A DNA stretch of 48,606 nucleotides, from positions 1 to 48,606 of the forward strand of contig CAZQRO010000004.1 of NCBI GenBank assembly GCA_964595785.1. Direction: 5' to 3'. The notes beneath the pieces are model-generated. The model worked only from the letters and a program-made list of their open reading frames with translations. It was not told the DNA's origin and did no database searches. How positions within the stretch are numbered: the stretch's first letter is position 1; every line of letters begins with the position of its first letter. This stretch comes from Bovifimicola sp964595785 (GTDB lineage: Bacteria > Bacillota > Clostridia > Lachnospirales > Lachnospiraceae). The translations under genes were made by a program, and so were the position numbers. This document shows positions 34,449 through 43,014 of this stretch, piece by piece.

Positions 34449-35327
34449 TTATGAAGACACCAGCAGTTTTAAAAATTCTAACGGAACATTTTTAATTTCT
34501 TTATAAACTTCATTACAATATGTCTGTTCTAACGGAAAAACTGCTTCATCTTCCACCGTTTCAATTGTTATGGCAGGTAAATGAAATTCCTCTGAAAAAT
34601 AATTAACCGTATTTCCACCTGAGATATTATCTGTATTCTCCTGACTTGGAGTATAAAGTGAATAACTAGTAATTTTAGAAAGCCTGCAGGCAATGTCAAA
34701 CTGCCTTTTGTTATACTCATAGTCTAATGCATTTCTATAATAGAAAATAGCATTTCCTCTTGAATGAAAATCTATCAATCCCATAAATTCATATTTCTCA
34801 CATGTATGTATAAATGCTGCTGTTTCAGGTTCATCATTTGGTAAGCCGGAATTATTATTAAATACAAACGATTTTGAAGCAAAATTTCTGCTTATGTCTA
34901 TACCTTCAGCATTGTATTTATATTCTTCATGTGAAATATTAATGCTGCGGCACTTTTTTCTCAAACGTGGATTGTTAATTGAAAAAAATCCTTCATTGGC
35001 AATGACATAGCCATCAGGATTTAAAATTGGAATAAAATATAGAGAATATTTATCTAACAGTTTTTCACCATTTCCATAATATTTAGAAGCATATCGTTCA
35101 ATAACAGCCAGCATGACTGTCGGATTTACAGATTCGCGTCCATGTACACCTGCTATAAAGACGGGACCTTTTTCTCCTTTTCCTACCTTAAGCATGGAAA
35201 TTATCCTATTATCATTCGATGTACCAATATGTATTACTTTGATTAATTTAGGATATAGTTTAGAAAGAGTCGTAGACTTTGTAAGAATAGAATTGTATGA
35301 ATAAATGTTATCCAGATTAATAATCAT
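34449..35327 (-). CDS. M14-family zinc carboxypeptidase-like protein
   Basis: 292 residues. Zinc ligands His62 and Glu65 (GVHGRES) and His188 (IDFHSRG); GIDISRNF supplies the substrate-binding Asn/Arg; catalytic Glu256 is in TIETVED. No signal peptide or membrane segment is visible, so a cytoplasmic enzyme acting on small peptides or recycled muropeptides is likely (inference). AAGGA 7–8 nt before the ATG at 35327 favours it over the ATG at 35354. A 12-bp inverted repeat lies upstream. Confidence 0.85.
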   Translation of the reverse strand: MIINLDNIYSYNSILTKSTTLSKLYPKLIKVIHIGTSNDNRIISMLKVGKGEKGPVFIAGVHGRESVNPTVMLAVIERYASKYYGNGEKLLDKYSLYFIPILNPDGYVIANEGFFSINNPRLRKKCRSINISHEEYKYNAEGIDISRNFASKSFVFNNNSGLPNDEPETAAFIHTCEKYEFMGLIDFHSRGNAIFYYRNALDYEYNKRQFDIACRLSKITSYSLYTPSQENTDNISGGNTVNYFSEEFHLPAITIETVEDEAVFPLEQTYCNEVYKEIKNVPLEFLKLLVSS

Positions 35328-35369
35328 GTGAGAATCCTTTTGAAAGACTATCATATCATATATCTCTCA

Positions 35370-35410
35370 AGATGTTAAAAGAATATATTGTACAAATACT
35401 TTTAACATCT
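35370..35410. repeat. 12-bp perfect inverted repeat upstream of the M14 gene
   Basis: AGATGTTAAAAG (35370–35381) and its exact complement (35399–35410) with a 17-nt centre. No T-run follows on either strand, so it looks more like an operator or UTR hairpin than a terminator. Confidence 0.65.
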
Positions 35411-35486
35411 GACGCTGATAATCTATTGATTTATTTAATATATGTTTATTATTGTGGTACAATAAATATGATTAGAGCATCAGTTA

Positions 35487-36047
35487 TTAACGTAAATCAA
35501 TTATTCTCTTATCCGTAACTATTATATCAGGTGTAATATCATTTACATTAATTTCAATAATATCGTTATCTATAACCTGAAAATCAAAACATATTGCAAT
35601 ATGAAGTCCTTCCTTATATCTGCTGATATATTTGTCATAATACCCGCCGCCGTATCCGATTCTGTTTCCTTCCGAATCAAAGACAAGTCCCGGCATAATT
35701 ATAACATCTGATGATACAGGAAATGTTTTATTATTACCAATAGGTTCTAAAATTCCATAAGAACCTTTTTTAAGTTCCTGCAAACCTGTAATGGAATAAA
35801 AATCCATTTCATCATTATTTACCCGTGGAACGGATAATCCCATATGTTTCTTAAGACAGTAATCAATAATAAATGATGTATCACATTCACTTTTATAGCT
35901 TACAAATGAAAATACTTTGTAAACATTTGTAAGTAATTCACTGTTAATCAGATTATTAAAAATACATTTGCTTTTTTCGTATATTTGTTGTCTGGTCAGA
36001 TTATCCCGTTTAACAGACATTTCTTTTCTGAGTTCATTTTTATTCAT
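35487..36047 (-). CDS. 5-formyltetrahydrofolate cyclo-ligase
   Basis: 186 residues. It converts 5-formyl-THF to 5,10-methenyl-THF with ATP. Conserved: ELRKEMSVKRDNL (N-terminal basic helix), DVIIMPGLVFDSEGNRIGYGGGYYDKY and ITPDIIVTDKRII. The open frame begins at 36122, but the extra 25 residues do not resemble the family, and GGTGGAAGAA directly precedes the ATG at 36047. An ATG at 36059 is a less likely start. Confidence 0.93.
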   Translation of the reverse strand: MNKNELRKEMSVKRDNLTRQQIYEKSKCIFNNLINSELLTNVYKVFSFVSYKSECDTSFIIDYCLKKHMGLSVPRVNNDEMDFYSITGLQELKKGSYGILEPIGNNKTFPVSSDVIIMPGLVFDSEGNRIGYGGGYYDKYISRYKEGLHIAICFDFQVIDNDIIEINVNDITPDIIVTDKRIIDLR

Positions 36048-36086
36048 TTCTTCCACCATGCCGAAGCGTTTTTTGCGAATGCCTGC

Positions 36087-36117
36087 GATTAGAAACTCGC
36101 TTTTGCAATTTCTAATC
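36087..36117. repeat. 9-bp inverted repeat in the leader of the cyclo-ligase gene
   Basis: GATTAGAAA (36087–36095) and TTTCTAATC (36109–36117) around a 13-nt centre, between the DUF896 gene and the cyclo-ligase start. A U-tract is absent, so it is not a classical terminator. Confidence 0.5.
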
Positions 36118-36126
36118 TGCAATTTT

Positions 36127-36330
36127 TTACTCTTTTTTCTCTAAAGATGTTATTGAGCCGTCTTTTTCAACTATTTTTATATTTTGCAGTTGGCCTCTTA
36201 AGTTATTATGAACAAGATTTATATACTCTGTACGAAGTTTCTTTTGTTCTTCTTTTTCTTCTAGTGTAAGTTCTCTTGTTTTTGACAAACGTGCCAATTC
36301 ATTAATTCTATCTATCTTAGTCTGTTCCAT
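36127..36330 (-). CDS. DUF896 (YnzC-family) small protein
   Basis: 67 residues forming a helical hairpin: IDRINELARLSKTRELTLEEKEEQ, then KKLRTEYI. The Bacillus member YnzC sits in the SOS-induced yneA operon; its function is unknown. Here it is 31 kb from the yneA-like gene, and I see no LexA box just upstream. GGGAGG 5 nt before the ATG. Confidence 0.93.
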   Translation of the reverse strand: MEQTKIDRINELARLSKTRELTLEEKEEQKKLRTEYINLVHNNLRGQLQNIKIVEKDGSITSLEKKE

Positions 36331-36362
36331 GTCTGCCTCCCTGCCGGATTAATCAACAACTA

Positions 36363-37550
36363 TTATTTTACAATTACATATATTATTTCATTATTAGCAA
36401 CAAGGCTATCCACATATTCACTCTGTTCATGAAGGAGCAGTTTACTTTGCGGAAAACTTATAATATCAAAATATGTTTTTTTCTTCTTAGAGAAAACCGA
36501 GTTGTTTATGCCCATGAAGATAAGCATATTGTTAAATATTTTACATAATTTCAATCCTTTATTATATTTTCGCTCTATTTTATTAGTAGTGAGATTTAGA
36601 AAAGAGATTTCTTTATCTTTAACAATACATATATACGGTTCATTATTTAGAATAAAGGATTTAGCCAGATTTGAAACACGTACAACATTCTGGTTAATAC
36701 ATGTTCTTGTTTCGTTTGTTACAATATTATAGAATTTAACCTCTTCTTCCTTTGTCTCGTTATTAACACATGAATATATAATATAATCACCGTATTTTTT
36801 AACATATGCAATAGTTTTATTATAAAATGTCTGGTCTATTGTTTCTAATGTAATTGTATTCTGCATAATTACAAGGTCAGAAATCATTTGAGCAATATTA
36901 ACAAAACTTATTGATTCAAGACTGCATTCCTCTTTCTTTAACATATTATATCTGCTGTCCTCTAATAATGAAAATCCTGTTTTAATTACACATTGATTTT
37001 CGGAGACAGGAATAATATCCGTTATTCCATTAGAATTAATATTTTCATCCATAATTACATATTCAGTATTGTCCTTAAGATTATAAAGTTTCTGATTAAA
37101 CTTAAAGAATCCTGAATATGTTTTGGAATCATTTAATATGAGAAATTCATTCTGAAATATTAAATATAAATCATTTATAACAAATAATCTCAGTCTTCTT
37201 GTTTCGTTCAGACCTTCTAAATTATCATCAAAAGAATATACTATTTCAGTTTCTTTGTTAAAAATATTATATCTTAACACACATATTTTACTATAATCAT
37301 CTTCTTTTATAAGATTAATAAAGTATAAATATTTTGAATTTAAAGAAACATTAATAATCTCACCAATGTTATATTTTTCAATATTTGGTAAAACCTCTAT
37401 TCGTTCATTTGACTCTAAATCAAGCAAAAAGTATTTTATACCTTTGATAAATTCAAAAGAACTATCATATTCCGTTGTCTCTAATACATAATTATCATTA
37501 AGATAATTTCCAAAACGCCAGTCGGTATTCTGTAATATTTTTATTTCCAT
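36363..37550 (-). CDS. Uncharacterised 395-residue protein, possibly beta-propeller-like
   Basis: I do not recognise this family. There is no signal peptide or membrane segment. The sequence is rich in short beta-type stretches with turns, repeating forms such as YFLLDLESNERIEVL, VLRYNIFNKETEIVYSF, KFYNIVTNETRTC and ISFLNLTTNKIERKY: a line of hydrophobic residues, then N-x-x-T/E-x-x. This spacing suggests propeller blades (inference). AAAGGA lies about 9 nt before the ATG. It lies between proB and the DUF896 gene in the same direction. Confidence 0.75.
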   Translation of the reverse strand: MEIKILQNTDWRFGNYLNDNYVLETTEYDSSFEFIKGIKYFLLDLESNERIEVLPNIEKYNIGEIINVSLNSKYLYFINLIKEDDYSKICVLRYNIFNKETEIVYSFDDNLEGLNETRRLRLFVINDLYLIFQNEFLILNDSKTYSGFFKFNQKLYNLKDNTEYVIMDENINSNGITDIIPVSENQCVIKTGFSLLEDSRYNMLKKEECSLESISFVNIAQMISDLVIMQNTITLETIDQTFYNKTIAYVKKYGDYIIYSCVNNETKEEEVKFYNIVTNETRTCINQNVVRVSNLAKSFILNNEPYICIVKDKEISFLNLTTNKIERKYNKGLKLCKIFNNMLIFMGINNSVFSKKKKTYFDIISFPQSKLLLHEQSEYVDSLVANNEIIYVIVK

Positions 37551-37568
37551 AAATTTAATTCCTTTATT

Positions 37569-38420
37569 CTATTCAGATACAAAATCAATTATTTTAAAAT
37601 TTTCGTTTTTGTGTTCCGTAAATAATGTACCAACATTTCTACCTGAAATTATCTGTTCAATTACAGCAACATTTTCTCCGTTGGCGATAACCATGTCTGC
37701 TCCTGATTCTGTAGCAATCTTAGCAGCTGATAACTTTGCACTCATTCCACCTGTACCCACATCACTTCCTGATGTATCTTTTCCCATTGAGAACATTTTA
37801 CTGTCTAAATTTGTTACAACAGGGATAAATTTGGCATCCTTGTTGACATTAGGATCGTCCGTAAACATACCATCAATATCTGATAAAAGAACAAGCAGAT
37901 CTGCACTAGTAAGCGCAGTAACAAGTGCGGATAACCTGTCGTTATCACCAAATACAATTTCATAAGTTGAAACTGTATCATTTTCATTTACAACGGGAAT
38001 AACTCCTATTTTCAATAATTCTTCAAAAGTATTTCTAGCGTTGTATCTGCTTAAATCATCAAGCATTGTATATTTTGTCATAAGTATCTGTGCGGTTTTC
38101 TGATTATATTCAGCAAACAGTTTCTGATACATCATCATTAATTGTGCCTGTCCTACAGCAGCACATGCCTGTTTTTCAGCAAGTGTAAGTGTTTTACCGG
38201 ATAGACCCGTTGATTCCTTACCAACGGCAATTGCACCTGAAGATACAAGTATAACATCTTTTCCCTGATTCTTAATATCCGTCAGAATTCTGACTAATTT
38301 TTCTAATTTATATAAATCAATTCCATTGGTTTCTGAATGTGTCAGTGAAGATGAACCTATTTTCACTACTATTCTTTTTTTGTTTTTTAAAGTTTCTCTG
38401 TAATTATCTAGCATTTCCAT
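37569..38420 (-). CDS. proB: Glutamate 5-kinase
   Basis: 283 residues: the amino-acid kinase domain alone, without the C-terminal PUA domain of the 367-residue E. coli enzyme. It phosphorylates glutamate in the first step of proline synthesis. Seen: IVVKIGSSSLT, VILVSSGAIAVG, PVVNENDTVST, FGDNDRLSA, LLSDIDGMFTDDP and GTGGMSAKLSAAKIA. AGGAG 7 nt before the ATG at 38420 is decisive over the longer frame to 38459. No proA lies next to it. Confidence 0.93.
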   Translation of the reverse strand: MEMLDNYRETLKNKKRIVVKIGSSSLTHSETNGIDLYKLEKLVRILTDIKNQGKDVILVSSGAIAVGKESTGLSGKTLTLAEKQACAAVGQAQLMMMYQKLFAEYNQKTAQILMTKYTMLDDLSRYNARNTFEELLKIGVIPVVNENDTVSTYEIVFGDNDRLSALVTALTSADLLVLLSDIDGMFTDDPNVNKDAKFIPVVTNLDSKMFSMGKDTSGSDVGTGGMSAKLSAAKIATESGADMVIANGENVAVIEQIISGRNVGTLFTEHKNENFKIIDFVSE

Positions 38421-38518
38421 TATTTTTCTCCTAATCTGTATAAGAAAATATATTTTCATAATACTACTGCTCAGGTTTGTAACAATTGTTCATAATGTAG
38501 TATTGTATACAAAAGTTG

Positions 38519-40114
38519 TTAATCTGTCAACGACGCATATTTCTTAGTTATTGCTTCTGATACTTTTATGCCGTCCATAGCAGCCGATGTGATTCCTCCT
38601 GCATATCCTGCTCCTTCACCGCATGGATAAATTCCCTTTATATTACTCTCAAAATTTTCATCTCTTACAATTCTAAGCGGCGAAGATGTTCTGCTTTCAA
38701 CGCCTGATAAAATTGCATCAGGACGATTATAATTTTTGATTTTATTTGAAAAACAATCTATGCCTTCAATGAGCGAGGAACATATATACTCCGGAAAAAT
38801 ATTTCTGAGATTAGAAAGTTCATATTTACCTTTCATCTGAGGTTCTACTTCACCTAATATCTTACTTTTAACATTGGTTTTAAAATCAGAATAAGTTTGA
38901 ACCGGAATATTGCTTTTTCCTTCAATGTATGCGGCTTTTTCTAGTTTTCTCTGGTATTCGATACCTCCAAGAGCATTCTTTACAGGAAAATCATCGGGTG
39001 TAATAGTTACAATCATGGCACTGTTTGCATTTTTACCATCACGTCCACTGTAACTCATTCCGTTTACGGCAGTTGATTTTAGTTCCGAGGAGGAATTTAC
39101 AACATAGCCTCCCGGACACATACAAAATGAATACACACCACGCCCGCTTTCAAGATTTGCAGCAAGTTTATAATCAGCAGCAGGCATCTCGTTTTTATAA
39201 CGTCCATATTGGGATTCATTAATCTGTTCTTGTGGATGTTCGATTCTTACACCGATTGCAAATGATTTTGGTTCCATTATAAGTTTAGAATCATACAGCA
39301 TTTTAAAAGTATCTCTTGAACTGTGTCCGGTTGCAATAACAATTACTTCACACGGAATTGTGTCAATACCGTCTTTTGTTTCTATATCTATTGAAGTCAG
39401 TTTATCATTATTATAATGGCATTTTACAAATTTAGTATTAAACATAAAACTTGCGCCATGTTTTATAGCTTCATTACGTATGTTTTTAACTACATCTGAT
39501 AAAATATCTGTACCAATATGGGGCTTATTAATATAATTTATTTTTTCATCAGCACCAAATTTCACAAATGTATCTAAAACAAAATCATTTCTATGAAACT
39601 TATCTTTTACCATAGTATTAAGTTTACCATCTGAAAATGTACCGGCCCCACCTTCACCAAACTGGACATTTGACTCCGTGTTTAATTCGCCGGTATCAAA
39701 AAAATGTTCAACTGTTACTTTTCTGTCATCAACTTCCTCTCCACGTTCTAAAACAATAGGAGCATATCCCTGAATAGACAACATATAAGCACAAAATAAA
39801 CCTGCCGGTCCGCATCCTACTATAACAGGATTATGTGATAGTTTTGTGTTTCCATGAGAAACAAATTCATACTTCTCAGACTTGGTTAACGTAATATTAT
39901 TATTGTTAACCTTTGCAATGATTTTCTTTTCATTCTCTAACTCCACTTCAACTGTATATATATATTTAATTTCACTTTTTCTCGCATCAATAGATTGCTT
40001 AATGATTTTGTATGTAATGTCATTAGAATTTAACTTTAGGCTTTTTATAATGGCATTTTTCAATTCTTCCGATGTATGTTTTATCGGAAGTTTTATTTGT
40101 GATATTCTAATCAT
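38519..40114 (-). CDS. FAD-dependent dehydrogenase (COG2509 type)
   Basis: 531 residues. An N-terminal alpha/beta domain of about 95 residues is followed by a Rossmann FAD motif VGCGPAGLFCAYML, QFGEGGAGTFSDGKLNT, VIATGHSSRDTF and the C-terminal GIYPCGEGAGYAGGITSAAMDG. Homologues are annotated as NAD(P)/FAD-dependent oxidoreductases without a known substrate. GGAGG 5 nt before the ATG at 40114. It directly follows another flavoprotein gene. Confidence 0.87.
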   Translation of the reverse strand: MIRISQIKLPIKHTSEELKNAIIKSLKLNSNDITYKIIKQSIDARKSEIKYIYTVEVELENEKKIIAKVNNNNITLTKSEKYEFVSHGNTKLSHNPVIVGCGPAGLFCAYMLSIQGYAPIVLERGEEVDDRKVTVEHFFDTGELNTESNVQFGEGGAGTFSDGKLNTMVKDKFHRNDFVLDTFVKFGADEKINYINKPHIGTDILSDVVKNIRNEAIKHGASFMFNTKFVKCHYNNDKLTSIDIETKDGIDTIPCEVIVIATGHSSRDTFKMLYDSKLIMEPKSFAIGVRIEHPQEQINESQYGRYKNEMPAADYKLAANLESGRGVYSFCMCPGGYVVNSSSELKSTAVNGMSYSGRDGKNANSAMIVTITPDDFPVKNALGGIEYQRKLEKAAYIEGKSNIPVQTYSDFKTNVKSKILGEVEPQMKGKYELSNLRNIFPEYICSSLIEGIDCFSNKIKNYNRPDAILSGVESRTSSPLRIVRDENFESNIKGIYPCGEGAGYAGGITSAAMDGIKVSEAITKKYASLTD

Positions 40115-40167
40115 GTTTTCCTCCATACCGGAGATGTTCTCCTGTATTCCTGCACTTGCCTGCTACA

Positions 40168-41442
40168 TTACTTTCGACATTTACTTCCTGCAATAAATCC
40201 TGTTGACCATGCCCATTGTAAGTTATATCCGCCGCACTCTCCGTCAACATTAATGCATTCTCCGGTAAAATGCAAGTTTTTTATTAATTTTGATTCCATA
40301 GTATCGGGATTGATTTCATCAGTATTGATTCCACCACAGCAAATTTGGGAATGCAGATAATCATTTGTCTTGCAAATATTAAATTTAATATTTTTAATGA
40401 AACTGATTAAATCTGTCAAATCGTCCTTTGACAGATTTTTAGAATATGATTTTATCTCCTCTTTTTGGTCAGATGAATACAGATTGATAAGTTCCATTGA
40501 AAGTTTATTGTTTAATAACCCATTAAAAATGTCTGATAAAGATTTTTTCTCATAATAATCCTGGGATTTTATAACTGAAGTAATCTCATCAATATCACTA
40601 TCGGGAAGAAAATCGATAACCACATCTGTTTTTTTATTGCTTTCTAATGCCCTCGAAACGCTGCTGCTCAATTGAAAAATAACTATACCCGACAGACCGT
40701 AATCCGTAATCTGAAGTTCTCCCTTTGAAGAGTTTGTTTCTTTTTCGTTTACAAAAAGTCTTGCTGTTATATTACATCTTACTCCATTTGCATTTTTAAA
40801 AAATCCATTTATAACTTTATCTGTCTTCGAAACATACAGACTGCACAGAGACGGTTTATATTCTTCAAATGTATGCCCTTTTAAAGCCAAAAAATCTCTA
40901 AGATTTTCACAAAAAGAATCCTTTAATCCCGCCTTTGTTCCTGTTGAAATTATTATAATATCGCATAAATATGTAATAGAATTAAGAAGATTTTTATCTT
41001 TGGTACTATATGTTAGAATATTAAAAGTTTCATCTTCTAACATATCTATATTGTATGCAATTGTATTGTTAACAAATTTAACCTTTAGCAGCCTGCAATA
41101 ACTTATAAGCAAATCAACAACCGATGAAGCCTGCATTGACGCAGGATACAGATAATTATTTTTATACCTGATTAACAGACCCATTTTATTAAATTCATCT
41201 ATTATATCTTTATTTGAAAACTGTTCAAATATTTTTTTCAGAAAAACTTCATTATTGCAGTGATATTTTCCACTCAAGTCATTGGTATTGCTTAAATTAC
41301 ATTTTCCATTCCCTGTTGATAAAATTTTTCTGCCCATTTTATCATTAGCTTCTAAAATTGTAACTACATTTCCTGATCTTGCTGCATTTATCGCCGCAAA
41401 TAATCCGGAGGCGCCGCCACCAATTACAATTACTCTGCTCAT
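40168..41442 (-). CDS. HI0933-family FAD-binding protein
   Basis: 424 residues. VIVIGGGASGLFAAINAA (FAD Rossmann motif), MGRKILSTGNGKCNLSN, and the C-terminal LHFTGECINVDGECGGYNLQWAWSTG are hallmarks of the HI0933/YhiN family (PF03486). The biochemical role is not established. AAAGGAC precedes the ATG at a long spacing of about 13 nt. It is paired with the FAD-dependent dehydrogenase gene downstream. Confidence 0.9.
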   Translation of the reverse strand: MSRVIVIGGGASGLFAAINAARSGNVVTILEANDKMGRKILSTGNGKCNLSNTNDLSGKYHCNNEVFLKKIFEQFSNKDIIDEFNKMGLLIRYKNNYLYPASMQASSVVDLLISYCRLLKVKFVNNTIAYNIDMLEDETFNILTYSTKDKNLLNSITYLCDIIIISTGTKAGLKDSFCENLRDFLALKGHTFEEYKPSLCSLYVSKTDKVINGFFKNANGVRCNITARLFVNEKETNSSKGELQITDYGLSGIVIFQLSSSVSRALESNKKTDVVIDFLPDSDIDEITSVIKSQDYYEKKSLSDIFNGLLNNKLSMELINLYSSDQKEEIKSYSKNLSKDDLTDLISFIKNIKFNICKTNDYLHSQICCGGINTDEINPDTMESKLIKNLHFTGECINVDGECGGYNLQWAWSTGFIAGSKCRK

Positions 41443-41509
41443 AGTTTATTACATTGTCCTTTCAGTGTGATTTATTCAAAAAAGTTTAACTGCCTAAAAC
41501 AGTTTCGAA

Positions 41510-41956
41510 TTAACTGGTAATACTTTCAAGATAATTGTATAAATCATGAATCGTTTCCACATAGAAACCATCATTTAATTCTTCTATATATTCTTCTTCA
41601 AAATTACTAATGTCAATGCCTGTATCAATAAATAATGAATCTTTGCCTGCATTATATATTTTAATAATATTATTTTCACTTATCACGAAATAACTGTAAA
41701 TGTTAGTCGGATTACATATCGTCTTTCTTATAACAACAGAGTCCGGAGAAAATGAAATTAATTGTACGTTTAACAGTGTTTCATCATCACTTTTAACACC
41801 CGGATTATTATTTACCACTTCTTCTTTTGTAACAAGATTATCTGATTTCATATAATTAACAGCATAATAATATCCACCATAATATATTAACGAAAATACA
41901 GATGCCAATGCAATAAAATAAACAATATATGATATGCGTTTTAACGAAATATGCAT
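41510..41956 (-). CDS. Membrane-anchored protein with BofC-like C-terminal domain
   Basis: 148 residues: a basic start (MHISLKRIS), one membrane segment (about 10–30), then an external domain ending YSYFVISENNIIKIYNAG to GFYVETIHDLYNYLES. The order of beta-strand, turn, Gly and final helix resembles the BofC C-terminal domain (PF08955) found in many clostridial proteins. BofC itself controls SpoIVB signalling in Bacillus spores, but this domain also occurs outside sporulation. The match is by pattern only. Confidence 0.5.
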   Translation of the reverse strand: MHISLKRISYIVYFIALASVFSLIYYGGYYYAVNYMKSDNLVTKEEVVNNNPGVKSDDETLLNVQLISFSPDSVVIRKTICNPTNIYSYFVISENNIIKIYNAGKDSLFIDTGIDISNFEEEYIEELNDGFYVETIHDLYNYLESITS

Positions 41957-42020
41957 AATTTTCCTTTCATAAATAAGAAGTTTTACATATATTGTTTACA
42001 TTTTTTTAGATTTTATTCAT

Positions 42021-42416
42021 TTAATTATATTCTTTAGTCAGATTAAAAGCAAATGGTATTAAGGATTCAAGACTGTATTCCTTTATATTATCTTCAGCAT
42101 CAGTTAATACCACTATTCCCTCCTCCATAAATTCGGAGAGAAATTGTCTGCATATTCCACACGGATATGTAAATGCACCTGAAGAAGATACAATTGCAAT
42201 CTTTTCAAAAGAGGTATATCCTTCTGAAATAGCTTTTAACACAGCACATCGTTCGGCGCAGATAGTTGCACCAAAAGAGGCATTTTCAACATTACAGCCG
42301 GTAAAAATCTCACCATCAGATGTTAGTAATGCAGCCCCGACACTAAAACCTGAATAAGGTGCATAAGCATTGCCCATAGCCTTTTTTGCATAAGAAATCA
42401 GAACCTCATTTTCCAT
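42021..42416 (-). CDS. cdd: Cytidine deaminase
   Basis: 131 residues of the small tetrameric CDA type. Zinc and catalytic motif TICAERCAV with the proton-shuttling Glu, and PCGICRQ for the other two zinc cysteines; YAPYSGFSVGAAL binds substrate. It deaminates cytidine and deoxycytidine. GGCAGGG precedes the ATG. Located after ybeY, as in the conserved phoH–pgpH–ybeY–(dgkA)–cdd–era arrangement, although dgkA and era are absent here. Confidence 0.95.
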   Translation of the reverse strand: MENEVLISYAKKAMGNAYAPYSGFSVGAALLTSDGEIFTGCNVENASFGATICAERCAVLKAISEGYTSFEKIAIVSSSGAFTYPCGICRQFLSEFMEEGIVVLTDAEDNIKEYSLESLIPFAFNLTKEYN

Positions 42417-42496
42417 AGTAATAACCCTGCCTTTCTCATAACCTGCTAACTTAAATATGCAGGCAGAAATTTGTACACTAAATGCTTTATCACTAA

Positions 42497-42997
42497 TTAA
42501 CGATAAATTTGTAAATTATTCATTATTTCCGTTTGTTTTGCTTCCATTATTTTCTGTTCTTCTTCTTCCATATGGTCATATCCAAAAAGATGTAACATAC
42601 TGTGGGCTATTAAAAATCCTAACTCTCTAGTATTAGAATGTCCATATTCTATAGCTTGTGATTCTACTTTTTCAAGAGATATCATTATATCCCCTAAAAG
42701 CAATTCACCTGTTTCTAAATCAAAAGCATCACACATTTCCTCTGACTCTAATTCGCTGAAATCTGCCGGAGCAGGATATTCTAACATAGGAAATGATAAT
42801 ACATCCGTTGCTCTGTCAATTTCACGAAATTCTTTATTCACCTGATGAATTCTGTCATTATCCGTCAAAACCACATTAACCTCAACTTCATATGGACATT
42901 TAACATAGTCTGATGTATAGTCAACTACTTTTTTAATTAATTCTTCATAATAAAAGTCTAATTGTATATCCGTTTCTTTTTCAATATAAATGCTCAT
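42497..42997 (-). CDS. ybeY: Endoribonuclease YbeY
   Basis: 166 residues. The zinc motif HSMLHLFGYDH (three His) is clear, with RATDVLSFPM and LLGDIMIS upstream. YbeY acts in 16S rRNA 3'-end maturation and ribosome quality control. AAAGGA at 43006–43011 is 8 nt from the ATG at 42997 but only 2 nt from the ATG at 43003, so the shorter form is chosen. It lies 17 nt after the PgpH-like gene. Confidence 0.94.
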   Translation of the reverse strand: MSIYIEKETDIQLDFYYEELIKKVVDYTSDYVKCPYEVEVNVVLTDNDRIHQVNKEFREIDRATDVLSFPMLEYPAPADFSELESEEMCDAFDLETGELLLGDIMISLEKVESQAIEYGHSNTRELGFLIAHSMLHLFGYDHMEEEEQKIMEAKQTEIMNNLQIYR

Positions 42998-43014
42998 GTA
43001 CATTTTCCTTTCAT

